From contig OZ005604.1 in assembly GCA_963930655.1 (NCBI GenBank), positions 7,326,001-7,390,000 on the forward strand: a DNA stretch of 64,000 bases. The letters are read 5' to 3'. Under the pieces are notes generated by a model, which made no database searches, was not told where the DNA came from, and was given only the letters and a program-made list of their open reading frames with translations. Of this stretch, positions 36,232-47,462 are shown in pieces (positions within the stretch are counted from its first letter, which is position 1; every line of letters starts with the position of its first letter). A program made the position numbers and the translations under genes. This DNA comes from Myrica gale. Taxonomy: Eukaryota; Streptophyta; Magnoliopsida; Fagales; Myricaceae.

Positions 36232-36670
36232 ATGTGTCGACACATTGATTGTATGTGTTGACACATTGAACTTGGTCCTGAAATGTAAAGTCTCGGGTGT
36301 TAGTTCAATGTGTCGACACCTTCAACACTTAGTAAAAAAAAATCGTTTTGAAGGCCAGAAAATGCAAACTCTCGGGTGTTAGTTCAATGTGTCGACACCA
36401 TGCTCCAATGTGTCGACACTATGCTCCAATGTGTCGACACCATGCTCCAATGTGTCAACACTTCCAACACTTAGCCAAAAAATCACTTTGAATCCCAGAA
36501 AATGCAAACCCTCGGGTAGTAGTGCAATGTGTCGACACCATGTCCCTATGTGTCGACACCATGTCCTGTATGTGTCGACACCATGTTCTGTATGTGTCGA
36601 CACCATGTATTCAGCATTCTGGAGTCAGTGCGATGTGTCGACACCATGTCCAGTATGTGTCAACACATAT
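36232..36670. repeat. Palindromic minisatellite, about 13 units centred on GTGTCGACAC
   Basis: Ten exact GTGTCGACAC palindromes and three one-base variants (gtgttgacac, gtgtcaacac) occur, mostly in the context atgtgtcgacaccatg. Several sit 17-24 bp apart. A longer unit is layered on top: ccagaaaatgcaaac, tctcgggtgttagt and ttcaatgtgtcgac recur together at about 36290, 36357 and 36497. The block lies upstream of the LTR TATA box. Confidence 0.9.
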
Positions 36671-36920
36671 AACTACTGGAGAGAAAAACAACAACTTCAA
36701 TAAGAATTATTTAAAGAAATGACCTCAATCTTTGAAATATACTTTAGAAATTTTGGATTGTCAAGATAAATTCAAGAATCTTCAAAGCACTTAGAAACAT
36801 TTTTGTGAGATAATAGTGGATTGACAATGTAAAATCTAAAGTCTTCAAAACTTAGAAACTTTTGTTATCATCAAAATCAATTATGGATTGTTTGCAAAAC
36901 AACCTTGGGCTAACAACATA

Positions 36921-37139
36921 CATAGATATTAATGATACAATGATGTGATTGACAATCAAATTGTTTGAAAATATGTTTCTGAATTTTTTTTTTATAATTT
37001 TTTACTCGAATTACATGATCCTGATAGGAGAGATACATTATGTATGTTATATAATATTTAATGTTATTTAATTAAGGGATTGAGTATGAAGTAAATTTTA
37101 TTTTTTGTAAGATCATTAGTTTTTTGGCATGTTTCTTGA
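36921..37139. other. Intervening AT-rich sequence, no gene seen
   Basis: No recognisable feature between the solo LTR and the next LTR-like segment. Confidence 0.5.
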
Positions 37140-38775
37140 TGTGAGTGTTTGTAGCTTTCCTGAGATCTGGAGTAGGATGTTTTTGGCTGTTTGAAGGCTT
37201 CATGCAGAGTTTGACGGGTGTTTGTCAAAGTTCACTGGGCAACCTATAATAGAATCCCGTTTTAAAAAAAACAGCATTCATTTATTATTTCTAGTGCCTC
37301 TAAGCTTCGTGAACCCTTTCCTAACCCATATAAAAGTCTTCATGAACATCTGTAAACCACTTAGAATGAATTTCCTACAGATTTACAGAGAATCAAAGAT
37401 TTCTTCCAAGAACCTATTCCGAGTCTTGAGTACTTTATTTTTTGTATAGTTGTGAAAGATTGATGCTCTGAGGGTATAGATCAGAACTGTGTGAGTTTTC
37501 TCTCTATTGATCACAAAGGATTCAATCACAAGATTGAGAAGAGACCTTCGAAGTTGCTACGGTTCGAAAGATTGCTGAAGGTTCCAGCACTATTGAGGAG
37601 CAGCCACTTGAGTTCAAGTATAATGGTTGTCCCGTGTGTAAGGATCAAGAAATCAAATGGGAAGTAGGTTCTATCCCTTGCAGATTCAAACAAGTGGTGT
37701 TTGAGTAAGGTTCTAGTTGATATTAGATTAGCAAAGGTTTTGTTGAATTTATAGATCATCGAGTACTTGAATTTGGTTTCTAGTGATTTGCTTTCTGGAC
37801 TGGGTCTCGAAGAGTTTTTTTTTCTTGAAGAGGTTCTTCAAGGAAGTTTCTCTCCGTCAACATCTCTTGTATCAAGTGCGGGGCGGAACCAAGCCAAGGC
37901 GAACCATGGCGGCCGCCATGGTTGGCTCTGCCCAAAATAAATTTTTACATGTTATTTTTTTAAATAGGTTGGCCTAGGCCCGCCATGGTTGAGCCTAGGG
38001 TCCAGGCCAAAATAAATTTTTACATATGTTTGTTGTTTTTTCATGGCCTACACGCACCATTTTTTTTTCTCTCAGCCCTCTCTCAGATTTTCTCTCACGC
38101 TGCTTAAGCCAGAAAATGCACCGTTTCAATTTTTTTAAAAAACTTCTATAATTCTATTTGTGCCTCTCTCAAGTCTGAACGCCTCTCTCTCAGATTTTCT
38201 CTTTCACAAATACTTGATAACGGTGTTAGCGTACTAGTACCAGTGTGGTAGTGCCTCTCTCGCTCTCTCTCAAGTCTCAGCGCCACCAGCTACCGCTTAC
38301 CGCCGCCGCGCCGCGCCTCCCAGGTATGGCTTTCATCCTTTCCTTCCTTTTTTCCCACTTATCTAAATATGATTCTTTTTATCTATCTGGCCTCACTTCT
38401 CAGATTTTCTCCACCCCATCGTGTAGTCAGCACCATCTGCCGCGCCACAGACCTCTTGGCTCTTGTCCACTGCTAAGAGGTAATAAAATTATAAATTATG
38501 TTGGATTTGATAATTTTGATTTTGAAGCGCTGATCAATGTCCAATTCCGAATGATTTTTTTGGGTGAAATTGTGAATTTTTTGTGAATTAATTTATACTT
38601 ATATTTTGAAATTGTTGAGTTTATGATTATCTTGTCTTGTGAAATTAATTTGTATGAATGTATGATTGAGATTTGAGATTGAGAATTTGTAATTATCTTG
38701 AATTATGTTTTGCTCCAAATTAGGGCACGTTAGGCAGAATTAATTATGTATAAAATAGAATTATTGCATTTTAAT

Positions 38776-38933
38776 TTTCACCAGCATCTTTATTTTTTTC
38801 AATGTCTAGGAATAGTTGGAAGTTCTCTCTTATGGTTAATGAGTCTCGAGATAATTTTTCACCAGCATCTTTCTTTTTGTCAATGTCTTTGAGCAGTTTT
38901 TTTCTCTTATGGTTGATGAGTCTCGAGATAATT
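38776..38933. repeat. Diverged tandem duplication inside the hAT element, unit about 80 bp
   Basis: Both copies read tttcaccagcatctttnttttt ... ctcttatggttnatgagtc followed by tcgagataa. The second copy carries the start of the transposase block (MVDESRD), so the duplication touches the coding region. Confidence 0.8.
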
Positions 38934-40505
38934 CAGTGAAGGAGCAAATGACAGTGGTTTTGAGATATGTGAGCAAACGTGGACTGGTGATTGAAAGGTT
39001 TCTTGGTATGGAACATGTTCCTGATACTTGCTCTCAATCTTTGAAAGATATTATAAACAAATTGTTTGCAAGCCATGAGTTGTCAATATCCAAATTGAGA
39101 GGTCAAGGGTATGATGGGACATCAAACATGCGAGAGGAGTTCAATGGATTGAAGTCACTCATTTTGAGGGATAATCCTTCTGTTACCTATATCCATTGTT
39201 TTGCTCACAAACTTCAACTGGCAGTTGTGGCTATTGCAAAGAATAACTTTCAAGTTGATGATGTTTTTTTAATTACACTTCTTTGATTGTGACTATGGTC
39301 AGAGATTCTTGTAAAAGGAAAGATAATCTTCGACAAAGTCAACATGAGAAGATAGTGGAGGTGTTGGAAAATGGAGAGATTTCTAATGGAAGGGGCAAAA
39401 ATAAAGAAATCAGTCTTCTACGACCAGGTGATACTCGTTGATAATTATATCTCATTACAATATTTTTTACAATATTTTAAACCATTCATTTTTCCTTTCT
39501 TTGGTTATTGGTTTTTAATTCCCATAACATCATAGGTGACGCTCGTTGGGGTTCATATTACACCACAATAACTCGTCTCTTTGCTATTTGGGCAGCAGTG
39601 TTAACGTTCTTGAAAACATGATACTTGTCCAGAACAAAGAGTCATGGCTAGGAGCTTGATGGATAAGATGTAAAGCTATGAATTTGTATTTGCTATGCAT
39701 TTGTTGAGGAAGATAATGAGAATTACAAATGCATTGTCACAAGCTTTACAACGAAAGGATCAAGACATTGTTAATGCTATGAGTTTAGTTAGAGTTGTGA
39801 GGGAATGGTTGCAGGAGTTGAGGGAGATATGATGAGATGAATTTTTGGAACAAGTCAAAACATTTTATCTGAATAATTCTATCAATGTGCCCAATATGCA
39901 AGATATTATACTAACTCGCGATCGTTCGAGACGTGGAGGGTAAACAATTACATATTTGCATTATCTTCGTGTGGAAGTGTTTTGCCAGATTATTGATTTA
40001 ATTGCTAAAGAGATGAATGATCGTTTCACAGAAGCAAGTACAAAGTTACTTCTTTGCATAACATGTCTTGATCCAAGAGACTCATTCTTAACATTTGATC
40101 TTGATAAGTTATGTCGTCTTGCTGAGTTTTATCCAGAAGATTTTTCAACAACTGAGAAGTTGTTTCTTAGAGATCAAGTTGACACTTACATTAGAGATGT
40201 TAGATTGCATGATGTTTTTTCTGGGTTTCAAGATATTGGAGGTCTTGCTGTGAAGATGGTTGAAACCAGAAATAATATTTTGTATCTGTTAGTTTATCAG
40301 CTTATTAAGTTGACATTGGTCTTACAAGTGTTGAGAAAGTGTTATCTGGGATGAAGATTATCAAAATTGATTTGCGTAATAGGATGAGAGATGACTAGAT
40401 GAATGATTGCATGATAGTGTACATTGAGCGGGAAATTTTTGAAACTATTGAGAAAGAAGTCGTTTTGCAACATTTTCAGAAAATGCAGAAACGCAGGATC
40501 TAATT
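38909..40505 (+). pseudogene. hAT transposase pseudogene, ZMYM1/TTF-type family
   Basis: The block at 38909-39286 holds MVDESRDNSVKEQMTVVLRY, GQGYDGTSNM and IHCFAHKLQLAV, typical of plant zinc finger MYM-type protein 1-like transposases. A small intron may follow (about 39430-39536), after which GDARWGSYYTTITRL continues. At 39956-40354 the frame is open again, and just downstream in a shifted frame come VEKVLSGMKIIKIDLRNRM and CMIVYIEREIFETIE, the C-terminal dimerisation region. Frameshifts and in-frame stops (for example near 39600, 39830 and 40397) and the missing N-terminal zinc finger make it non-functional. Confidence 0.85.
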
Positions 40506-41160
40506 GTCTCCTCTCAGTCGTAGTACATAGTACGATATGTGTATTTTAATTTTTGATATTGTTATTCTAAGACAGTTTACAACATTACATATGAAAAAAA
40601 TTTCAGTCATTTCGCTTTAAAAATTTCGCCATGGTTAGCTTCTAATCCTAGATCTGTCACTGATCAAGTGTGATTGATTTCGTGTTGATTATTGTCTTTC
40701 TTGTTGTTTTCTAATCACTCTTGTTTAAGTGTTAAAGATTCTCAATCGTGGTGTGTTGATAATCTTGTTGAAAGAAGATTCAAGGTAAAAGGTAATTCAC
40801 GGTCAGAGTAGATTACTACATGAGTGTTGATTAAAGATAGAGATCATTTTGTATTCAATTTACTGTCAAATATGTTTTTACGTCATTTGTAGTTTGATCG
40901 TAGTTAAACAAAGTTCATTGGAAATTTATATAGTTTTGACAGAATATTATATTAGCTTGTGATATGTTGTTTTTATTGTGTATTTGGCATCTGAGATTAT
41001 CTGGAATATATTTAGATATATTGTATCCTAATTTTATACATTACTATATAGATAAGATCGTATAATACGGTTGAATACTACTTTGCATCTCATTGTTTAT
41101 CGTTTGAGTTGTGCAGAAATTTTATAAACTTATTCACCCCTTCTAAGTTCATTAGGGTCA

Positions 41161-41697
41161 GTTGCGGGTATAAAACAATTTGTTCTTTTTTTTTAATTGA
41201 ATAAGCAATGAACAACTGTAGAAGACATTTCTCTCCCGGGTCGAGTCTTTCGTATTTGTTTGGCCTATGTTTCTTCTCCGGCGAACGACATCGTTTCTCT
41301 GATGGTCTGAAAACGAAGAGGAAAATGGCCTACGGCTACTGCCAAGCAAGTAATCGGAACTGGGCCCTACCATCTTACCTTGCCACGTGTGAACGCGTGG
41401 GTTCCGTGATTCTTATTCCAATTCCTTTTTTTTTGGAAAACTCTGGGCGTCCCGCTGGGCCCCACTGCCACGTCCCCCAGCGGGACGCTGGCGGGACGCC
41501 CAGCAAATCCCTTTTTTTTTTTTTTATTGGCAAGTCTTAATTCCAATTCCTAACCAGTCCTCTACCGCGTAAAATTGTTGGACGATCAAAGAAGAATCCC
41601 CAGAGGCCATCGTCTTTAATTAGAAATCGAAAGTTCAGATACCTCCGCCATCGGACTCGATTCAAGGAGAAAATATTGATAGTAATTTTTGATCGAC
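41161..41697 (+). promoter_or_regulatory. Promoter and 5' UTR region of the VPS2 gene
   Basis: The stretch between the LTR fragment and the VPS2 start codon. It includes a GC-rich palindromic insertion (41427-41539). No clear TATA box is visible near the start. The leader probably covers 41560-41697. Confidence 0.4.
41427..41539. repeat. GC-rich palindromic insertion flanked by 12 bp direct repeats
   Basis: Contains ctgggcgtcccgctggg (41443-41459) and its near-inverse cccagcgggacgctggcggg plus acgcccag (41476-41503), between two T runs. attccaattcct occurs directly before (41415-41426) and after (41540-41551). This looks like a small inserted element with a target duplication, in the VPS2 promoter. 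It resembles no named family that I know. Confidence 0.55.
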
Positions 41698-42540
41698 ATG
41701 AGCTTTCTATTCGGCAAGAGAAAAACTCCCGCAGGTGCTTTCTCATTCATTTCCTTTTCTTCGTTCTTGTGTTTTGGTTTTCTGATAACATTATTCGCAT
41801 CAACAATTGGTGCGTATGTCGGATTTCAATTGTCGAAAATTTACAGCTATTGTTGGGTTTTGTATCAAAGCGAAGTGTTAGTTTTGATTAATTCAATAGT
41901 TCTGTTCAACTAGGACTCAGATTTGCGATCGGAATTTGGATTTTCAATTGTTGACCGCTTTTTTGAAGAGGACATCGTAGAAGAAGAATACTTCATCGTT
42001 TTTCTATTTTACTTTATTTGTCCATCCTGATCAATTTGTTTGATTGTGATCGTACTTCAGCAGAGTAATGTTGTATGTTAAGTTTAGCCATAATTGGAGC
42101 TAATTTATCAGATGAATATATTGTAGATTTTTTCACTGCATAGATCGCGATATATTGGTAATGGAAACGGTTTGCAATTTATAATGATATTGCCGCATAC
42201 AAGTGAGAATATGTCTGACAGTGGATTTCCGAACTTGGTAGCCACAAGCATATAAAGGTTATAAACCTTGATTTACCAGGTTATAAATGGGGTTTTCTGG
42301 GTCCTTAATTCACTATTTTTTTTGCAACAGTGCTCATTTCATATGGCTAGATCAATATGTATTTTGTTGTGTATGGCTTCATTTTCTAGGGTTGCTTATG
42401 TGCCTAGGTATGTGTAAGTAATCTGGATGATGTATTTGATCTGTAGTTGCAGTCAGGCTTTATTTCCAGCCAACATGTCAGTTATAGAATGAGGTTATTC
42501 ATGGTTGCGAATTTTTTCATCTTCAGAACTTCTGCGTGAG

Positions 42541-42579
<39 letters not shown>

Positions 42580-45099
42580 CGGGAGAGACAAGGTCTGCAA
42601 GCGCAGGAGAAGAAACTAATTTTGGAGATAAAGAAAAGTGCCAAGCAAGGACAGATGGTATGTTATCTTTGCCTACTAATTGTGCTGTGAGCTTTTGTCA
42701 TCAGAGTAGGATGTCTGGTTTTCGTCATTCCATGTAGGTACTGGATGAGTCTTGATTTTCTTAAAATACAGGCTCATTCCCCACGGCTTTGTGAAGCCGG
42801 TGGGGTAGGCAGATAGAAGTTCACTGTGATGTAGGCAATCTCAGTGCAAGAGATCCAGTTTGTGGAGTTAATTATCTTATATACACTTGGCTCGACAATT
42901 TAATACTTTTTAGGGTGTTGTTTATCCTTTAAATCTTCATTTTGAGTTGTACTTAATCATGCTTTTTGGTGGATGCTATATTGAGGTTCAAGTGCTTTAC
43001 CTTTTGTTAAGGTAAATGATTGAGCATGTTGATTCTATAGTTATGATCTCTGAGAAGATACATATATACTGCAATTTTGTCTTTATGCTTAACTTTAAGA
43101 GAGGACAAGGAAAAAAAAGAAACAAAATTAATGTGACATATAATCTTCGGTAGGTGAACTAGAGACCTAAAATTGAGATGCAATACTTCAAGGACTAGTA
43201 GAGTAATTAAATTTTAAAAAATAAATGGAATAGGAGATTAAAAAAATACATAAATTTATCATAGTTTGATCTGAAAAACTCATACCCAACAAACAAAAAA
43301 ACTACTAAAAATTATACATTTATCATTTATGACATACCAGTGACCTAAAAGTCAGGAGTAATGCCATGGCTAGTTTATCAAATATGAGTTTTTTTTTTCT
43401 TTCTTTTCTGAACAGTGGTTAATTCTCAGCAAGTTCAATACAAAGGATAAGGAAAATGTCGAGCTCTGGAGTTCGCTTGGATCTCCCTAGCCAGTACTGG
43501 AGTACAGACATATTTTAAAACTTGGGATTTTTCTCTCTCTCTCTCTCTTGTCGTTTTTGTTTTTTGGGGATTGATAAGCTACACAGGCACCCATTAGGCC
43601 TTGAACCCAGGATGTCACCTTCCGTCATAATCTTACATGGGGGCGCCATTTGCATTGCACATTGTCTTTCATATTTTATTCGACTGCTGCTTTCACCTTC
43701 CACTTGGTTACCTTCATCTATATGGGAATATTCTCTTTAAATGTGATCAAACTCGAATGACGAAGTGGGTCAAACATGGTATTGGTTTTTAGCTTGTGAG
43801 CTTATGAACACTTTTTTCTCTCACACATTTTACTGTCTTACAATACCCTAATATATGGCTGAACCTGGTTTTTGTTCAAATTTTTGTGGAGAGAAGACAG
43901 GTTTGGAATCCATTTCATCCAGATTTATCTTTAATTTGATGTATTCTTGTTCTAGGGAGCTGTGAAGGTCATGGCAAAAGATCTTGTTAGAACACGACAT
44001 CAAATTGAAAAATTTTATAAGCTTAAATCGCAACTCCAGGGTGTATCTCTTCGAATTCAGGTATGCTGTGCTCTCTGTTATATATGTGAATTGTTTCATA
44101 ACTGGTGGGATGATATGTCTAATAACCCAAGGTCTGTTTTTTCTTGAATTATTTCAAACATGGCAGTAAAAAGTGCTTGTTTTTCTGACTTTCTTGTATT
44201 GAGAAGCTAGTCGCCTTAGCTTATCAACAATTCAAGGAGGTGTTGTGGGGTACCACTAAGTGAGGCCAGCTAGTCTATAAGGTTGACATACTAGCTAGCA
44301 GAAAAAAGAGGCGATATATTTCATTTATGGGAGTTTCAGTTATATTTGCCTCCTAGAAAAGGGAAAAAGAACCTTCAAGCAAAATTTTGATTTGCTCTTA
44401 AACCCTGCAGTCTTGTGAGGACTTCTGAAAATACAATTTCTACTATAGTGCATACCTCAGTCTTCTATGACCCTTATGGTTTGAGTCTTGTATGGATTTG
44501 TAAGTTGACAGAATGCTGTGTTTATTCAATCATACTTATAAAAGTTGGATGTCCTCCTAGACATTGAAATCAACACAAGCGATGGGGGAGGCAATGAAAG
44601 GTGTGACAAAGGCAATGGGCCAGATGAATAGACAGATGAACTTGCCATCATTGCAAAAGATTATGCAAGAGTTTGAAAGGCAGAATGAGAAGATGGAATT
44701 GACAACTGAAGTGATGGGAGATGCTATTGACGATGCTTTGGAGGGGGATGAAGAAGAGGAGGAAACAGACGAACTAGTGAATCAAGTTCTCGATGAGATT
44801 GGAATTGACGTCAATCAAGAGGTACTTCCTATCTCTATCTCACTCCAGATCCCTTTGTCCTCATGCGTGTCGTAGTAAGCAATGATTTTTCTCCTAGGGT
44901 GTTGAAACCAAACTATTGGATCAAAATTATATATCTTAATGTGTTCTAATTTCGTACACAGCTTGTAAATGCACCCTCATCTGCTGTTGCTGCTCCACCA
45001 GTCAAGAGTAAGGTTCCACAAGCGGAAGCTGCAGTTAATGATGACAGTGGCATAGATAGCGAGTTACAGGCAAGGTTAGATAGTTTAAGAAGAATGTAA
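41698..45099 (+). CDS. VPS2.1: ESCRT-III subunit VPS2 (CHMP2A-type), complete, five exons, 223 residues
   Basis: Exons 41698-41734, 42527-42657, 43956-44060, 44561-44821 and 44962-45099 join in frame with GT-AG introns. VPS2 co-assembles with VPS24 in the late part of ESCRT-III filaments on endosomes and recruits the ATPase VPS4/SKD1, so membrane cargo is sorted into multivesicular bodies. The N-terminus MSFLFGKRKTPAELLRENKR is the typical basic helix. Helices rich in Lys/Glu/Arg follow (ERERQGLQAQEKKL, RTRHQIEKFYKL). The middle KAMGQMNRQMNLPSLQKIMQ is a hallmark of plant VPS2.1. An acidic stretch (148-162, DDALEGDEEEEE) precedes the C-terminal MIM1 motif at about 210-222 (DSELQARLDSLRR), which binds the VPS4 MIT domain. 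Length equals the family norm. The .1 paralogue is chosen for overall wording; others cannot be excluded. Confidence 0.96.
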
Positions 45100-46124
45100 T
45101 CTCCATGTCTTTTGTATCCTAACACTTAAGATCCACTTTATAAAGTGAAAGTCCATTTGGGCGATGTAATACTTATGGTACTGTGCCTTAATTTATCAAC
45201 TCGGTTTGAAGCATCATCCGGAAGGTATAGACCAGATATGCCTTTGAAGGCATAGACTCGATTACTCCGTGAATCAGAAGGATGTGTTCTGGTGTTGTGA
45301 TATTATCGGTGCGTAGAATACTCTGGGAAATGTGCGATACATCTCAGTTTACATGATAGGTGGGTTACTGACATAATTTTGAAAGTAGTGAATTGCTCTT
45401 ATTTATCTAGATTATGCTCAATTGATGAGAGGTGATGACTGTAGTCTTCAAATTTGAGACCCTGAATGCTTACGTTCTGGCTAGTGAACTGGGTTCTTTT
45501 GAGTGCAGCAGGTATATTTTAACTGCGTATTGCTGTGCTGTGGGATTCGTTTAGAATATCTTCCTCTCAAATCCTGTTCTATAACTGTCGCCACTTTTTT
45601 AGTTCGACTTAGGGTCCTTTTGTTTTCCTTTATCAGAATGCTTGCAGCTTATTGGAAAAATGAATCTGTTCTTAGTGCATCCCGTTGCATTCGAATGCTA
45701 AACAGATCAGACCAGTGATATTATCGGTGCGCAGAATACACGAGCTTGCATTCTTCTGTTTGTTTTTTCACCCTTCAATTATGAATTGGGGGACAGAGTT
45801 CCTTAAAAGGTGGTTAAGTTTGGATTGGTAAAGGAATTTCAAGAAAAAGTCGCCAAGCTTTTACAATTTACGCTAAAAAATGATCACTGTTACGTACATA
45901 GTGGACCTCCATGATCGGCCCCAGTTAGCTTAGCCCACGCACAGCGAGACACAAAAATCTTACACCATCCCCTGCAACCTGCAACCTGCTCCCTATCTCT
46001 TCTCTGTTTGTTCGTCTTCCTAACAGATCCACATACATCCACCATACCCGCCATTATCAAAGTTCCCCCTTCCTATTAAAAGAGGAGAAGGGATTTTTCG
46101 ATGTTTAGTCCAGAGAGAAACCCA
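45100..46124. other. Region between VPS2 and the RING gene (tail to tail), with a 22 bp direct repeat
   Basis: Holds the 3' UTRs of two convergent genes. The string gatattatcggtgcg(t/c)agaatac occurs at about 45299 and 45717 in the same orientation. No gene is seen between; the frame 45503-45718 has no domain. Confidence 0.5.
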
Positions 46125-46646
46125 TCAAACTGAGCTGTCTGAATCCAGCAAACCTTGTTGAGAATTCGCCTGCTGTGTATAGACGGCATGTCGCTGACAC
46201 CGCCAACCGACGGGTGCTCTGCAAAGCGGACAATCAGGGTGAGAGTATAGCCACATATCTATACAAGGAGCGTGAAAGGAGTGCTTGCACCGCGGCAGTT
46301 TCCGCAACTCTTCACCTTCCTCAAAAACCGACAAGCAAACGGCGCATTCCCAGTGATCACCCCCTTGTTCTTCTGCTGCTGCTCCTTCTTTCTTGTACTT
46401 GAAGCTTGACAACAAGTTCCTGTTCGGGTTTCCACAGCTCTGACCCGCCGAGATCTCCACCAACTGGTTCGGTCCCTGGGGTGTTCGGCTATGGCTCTGT
46501 GCGCACCATCTGATGATCAGCAGGTTGTATATGGCTAGCACCAGAGCGGCGGTTCCGATAACCACGAGGCCGTAATACAACATGGGAAAGTTGGGTTTTG
46601 GTGGAAGGGGAGGTGAGACTGCTAAGGGGCTGGGAACATCACCCAT
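46125..46646 (-). CDS. ATL-type RING-H2 finger E3 ubiquitin ligase, intronless, 173 residues
   Basis: ATL proteins are membrane-anchored ubiquitin ligases, often in defence and stress responses. The start ATG (46644-46646) is preceded by a TATA motif at 46704-46710. A Pro-rich N-terminus ([16 protein letters not shown]) leads to one transmembrane segment at about 22-46. The RING-H2 finger spans 101-142 with ligands C101, C104, C120, H122, H125, C128, C139 and C142, and the spacing C-x2-C-x15-C-x-H-x2-H-x2-C-x10-C-x2-C is canonical. Pro118 before the third Cys and Trp132 (DMWL) are the E2-contact signature of ATLs. The GLD motif usually found between membrane segment and RING is not recognisable; the place is taken by [11 protein letters not shown]. 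Single-exon structure is normal for the family. The exact ATL number cannot be given. Confidence 0.93.
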   Translation of the reverse strand: MGDVPSPLAVSPPLPPKPNFPMLYYGLVVIGTAALVLAIYNLLIIRWCAQSHSRTPQGPNQLVEISAGQSCGNPNRNLLSSFKYKKEGAAAEEQGGDHWECAVCLSVFEEGEELRKLPRCKHSFHAPCIDMWLYSHPDCPLCRAPVGWRCQRHAVYTQQANSQQGLLDSDSSV

Positions 46647-46703
46647 TTCTGGGTTTTTGTTTAAAATGGGTAAAAGGAATAATTATTAGAAATAAGTTTA
46701 AGC

Positions 46704-46710
46704 TTATATA
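46704..46710 (-). promoter_or_regulatory. TATA box of the RING-H2 gene
   Basis: The minus strand reads TATATAAG about 60 bp upstream of the start codon. Confidence 0.65.
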
Positions 46711-46719
46711 AGCTAGTTA

Positions 46720-47265
46720 TTGCCTAGTTGTCTCACAAAAGAACGCTGCCGTTTTTGGAATCAGATCAGTGACAAGCAGTTAATGTAAATGTAAAGCCGT
46801 GTTGTTGTAGTCTTGAGAGCCGATATTCTTAAATCTATGGGCCAGAGGAAGAAGACAAAGCAATTTACAATCAGTACAGTGAACGAGGATGGATGAGAGG
46901 GACCGAATTGAAGATAAGGGCCAAAGGGCTCTCTCTGTCTGTATGCGCGGTACTGGATAAGTAAGAAGAACAGAATGGCTGGACAAGATATGATTCATGA
47001 AAGAGTTATACCAACTAGTTTTTTTTGGTCCCTCTTGAGAAAAGAAAATTGTTTGCATTCGCAAATCCTTGGAGTCCTACTAGAATTTTTCTCCTTCTCT
47101 GTAGGGTCAAGCTGAAGCAGTCCAAGCAAATCTACTATCTGCTTAAGCCGCTTTAGCCATGGCCCATGGGAAAGTAAATACAGGGTGCCACGGTTACCAA
47201 ACCATGCTGGAGTTTGACTCGAGGTCCAAAAAGGCCAGATTATTTCTACTTGTCGTGGATACCAA
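46720..47265. other. Upstream region of the RING-H2 gene, no further gene seen
   Basis: The minus-strand frames at 46780-47064 and 46995-47396 have no recognisable domain, and the second runs into a MITE. Confidence 0.5.
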
Positions 47266-47462
47266 GGTATGTTTGGTGCCCAAATATTTGGGCTCAAATA
47301 TTTGAGTTTAATCATAAAAAATTCACCACATAATTTTTTATTATTATAATACTTATTAAAAATCTTCTCTCTCTTTACTTTTTCACCAACTTCCATAACA
47401 TATCTTTACTTTATAATATTTCTCAAACCCCAATACTCAAAATTTTCACCCTCAAACATCCC
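47266..47462. mobile_element. MITE copy 3 (diverged), with CAA target duplication
   Basis: The ends GGTATGTTTG and, from the right, GGGATGTTTG match the family at 8485-8683; caa flanks both sides (47263-47265, 47463-47465). The inside shares ctctctttactttttcacc. Confidence 0.7.

Larger units (their letters stand above)
35151..36915 (-). mobile_element. Solo LTR of a SIRE-like Copia element, 1765 bp, with target duplication
   Basis: Plus-strand ends are tgtgagtct (35151) and ggctaaca (36915); the 5 bp repeat acata flanks it (35146-35150 and 36916-36920). No internal region, primer site or second LTR is attached, as expected after recombination between two LTRs. It shares gagtctaaatgacaaccca, cctcacaacctagaggat and the downstream Ser/Leu-like filler with the LTR at 62436-63690. 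On the minus strand TATAAAAAG lies at 36104-36112. The U3 part holds the GTGTCGACAC minisatellite. Confidence 0.9.
37879..40662 (+). mobile_element. hAT transposon, 2784 bp, with 8 bp target duplication
   Basis: The exact 8 bp repeat atcaagtg flanks it (37871-37878 and 40663-40670). The ends are related inverted sequences: cggggcggaaccaagcc on the left and, reading inward from the right, cagtgacagatctagga; both lead to gaaccatggcg / ctaaccatggcg. An 8 bp duplication and CAGNGGCGGA-type ends define hAT elements. It encodes a broken transposase on the same strand. Confidence 0.92.
37140..41160 (+). mobile_element. Plus-strand Copia-type LTR fragment, interrupted by a hAT element
   Basis: With 37879-40662 removed, the sequence reads as a leader-like LTR: cccatataaaagtc (near 37327) as promoter, then a long Ser/Phe-rich non-coding stretch and a right end ttattcaccccttctaag (41131-41148). 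The latter is the plus-strand counterpart of the ...gggtgaat lines in the other Copia LTRs here. No primer binding site follows. The left boundary is uncertain by 100 bp or more. Confidence 0.5.

Noticed and set aside
36379..36606. Minus-strand frame with repeated VDTLEHG/CRHIG units, looking like a repeat protein
   Set aside because: It only translates the GTGTCGACAC minisatellite inside an LTR; the opposite strand is open for the same reason.
36232..36670. CRISPR-like array of palindromic repeats
   Set aside because: Spacing is short and irregular, the intervals are not unique spacers, and the host is a plant; it is a minisatellite in an LTR.
43515..43740. Overlapping 62- and 72-codon frames in a VPS2 intron
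   Set aside because: They lie wholly between well-defined VPS2 exons 2 and 3 and have no domain; a ctctct run opens the frame.
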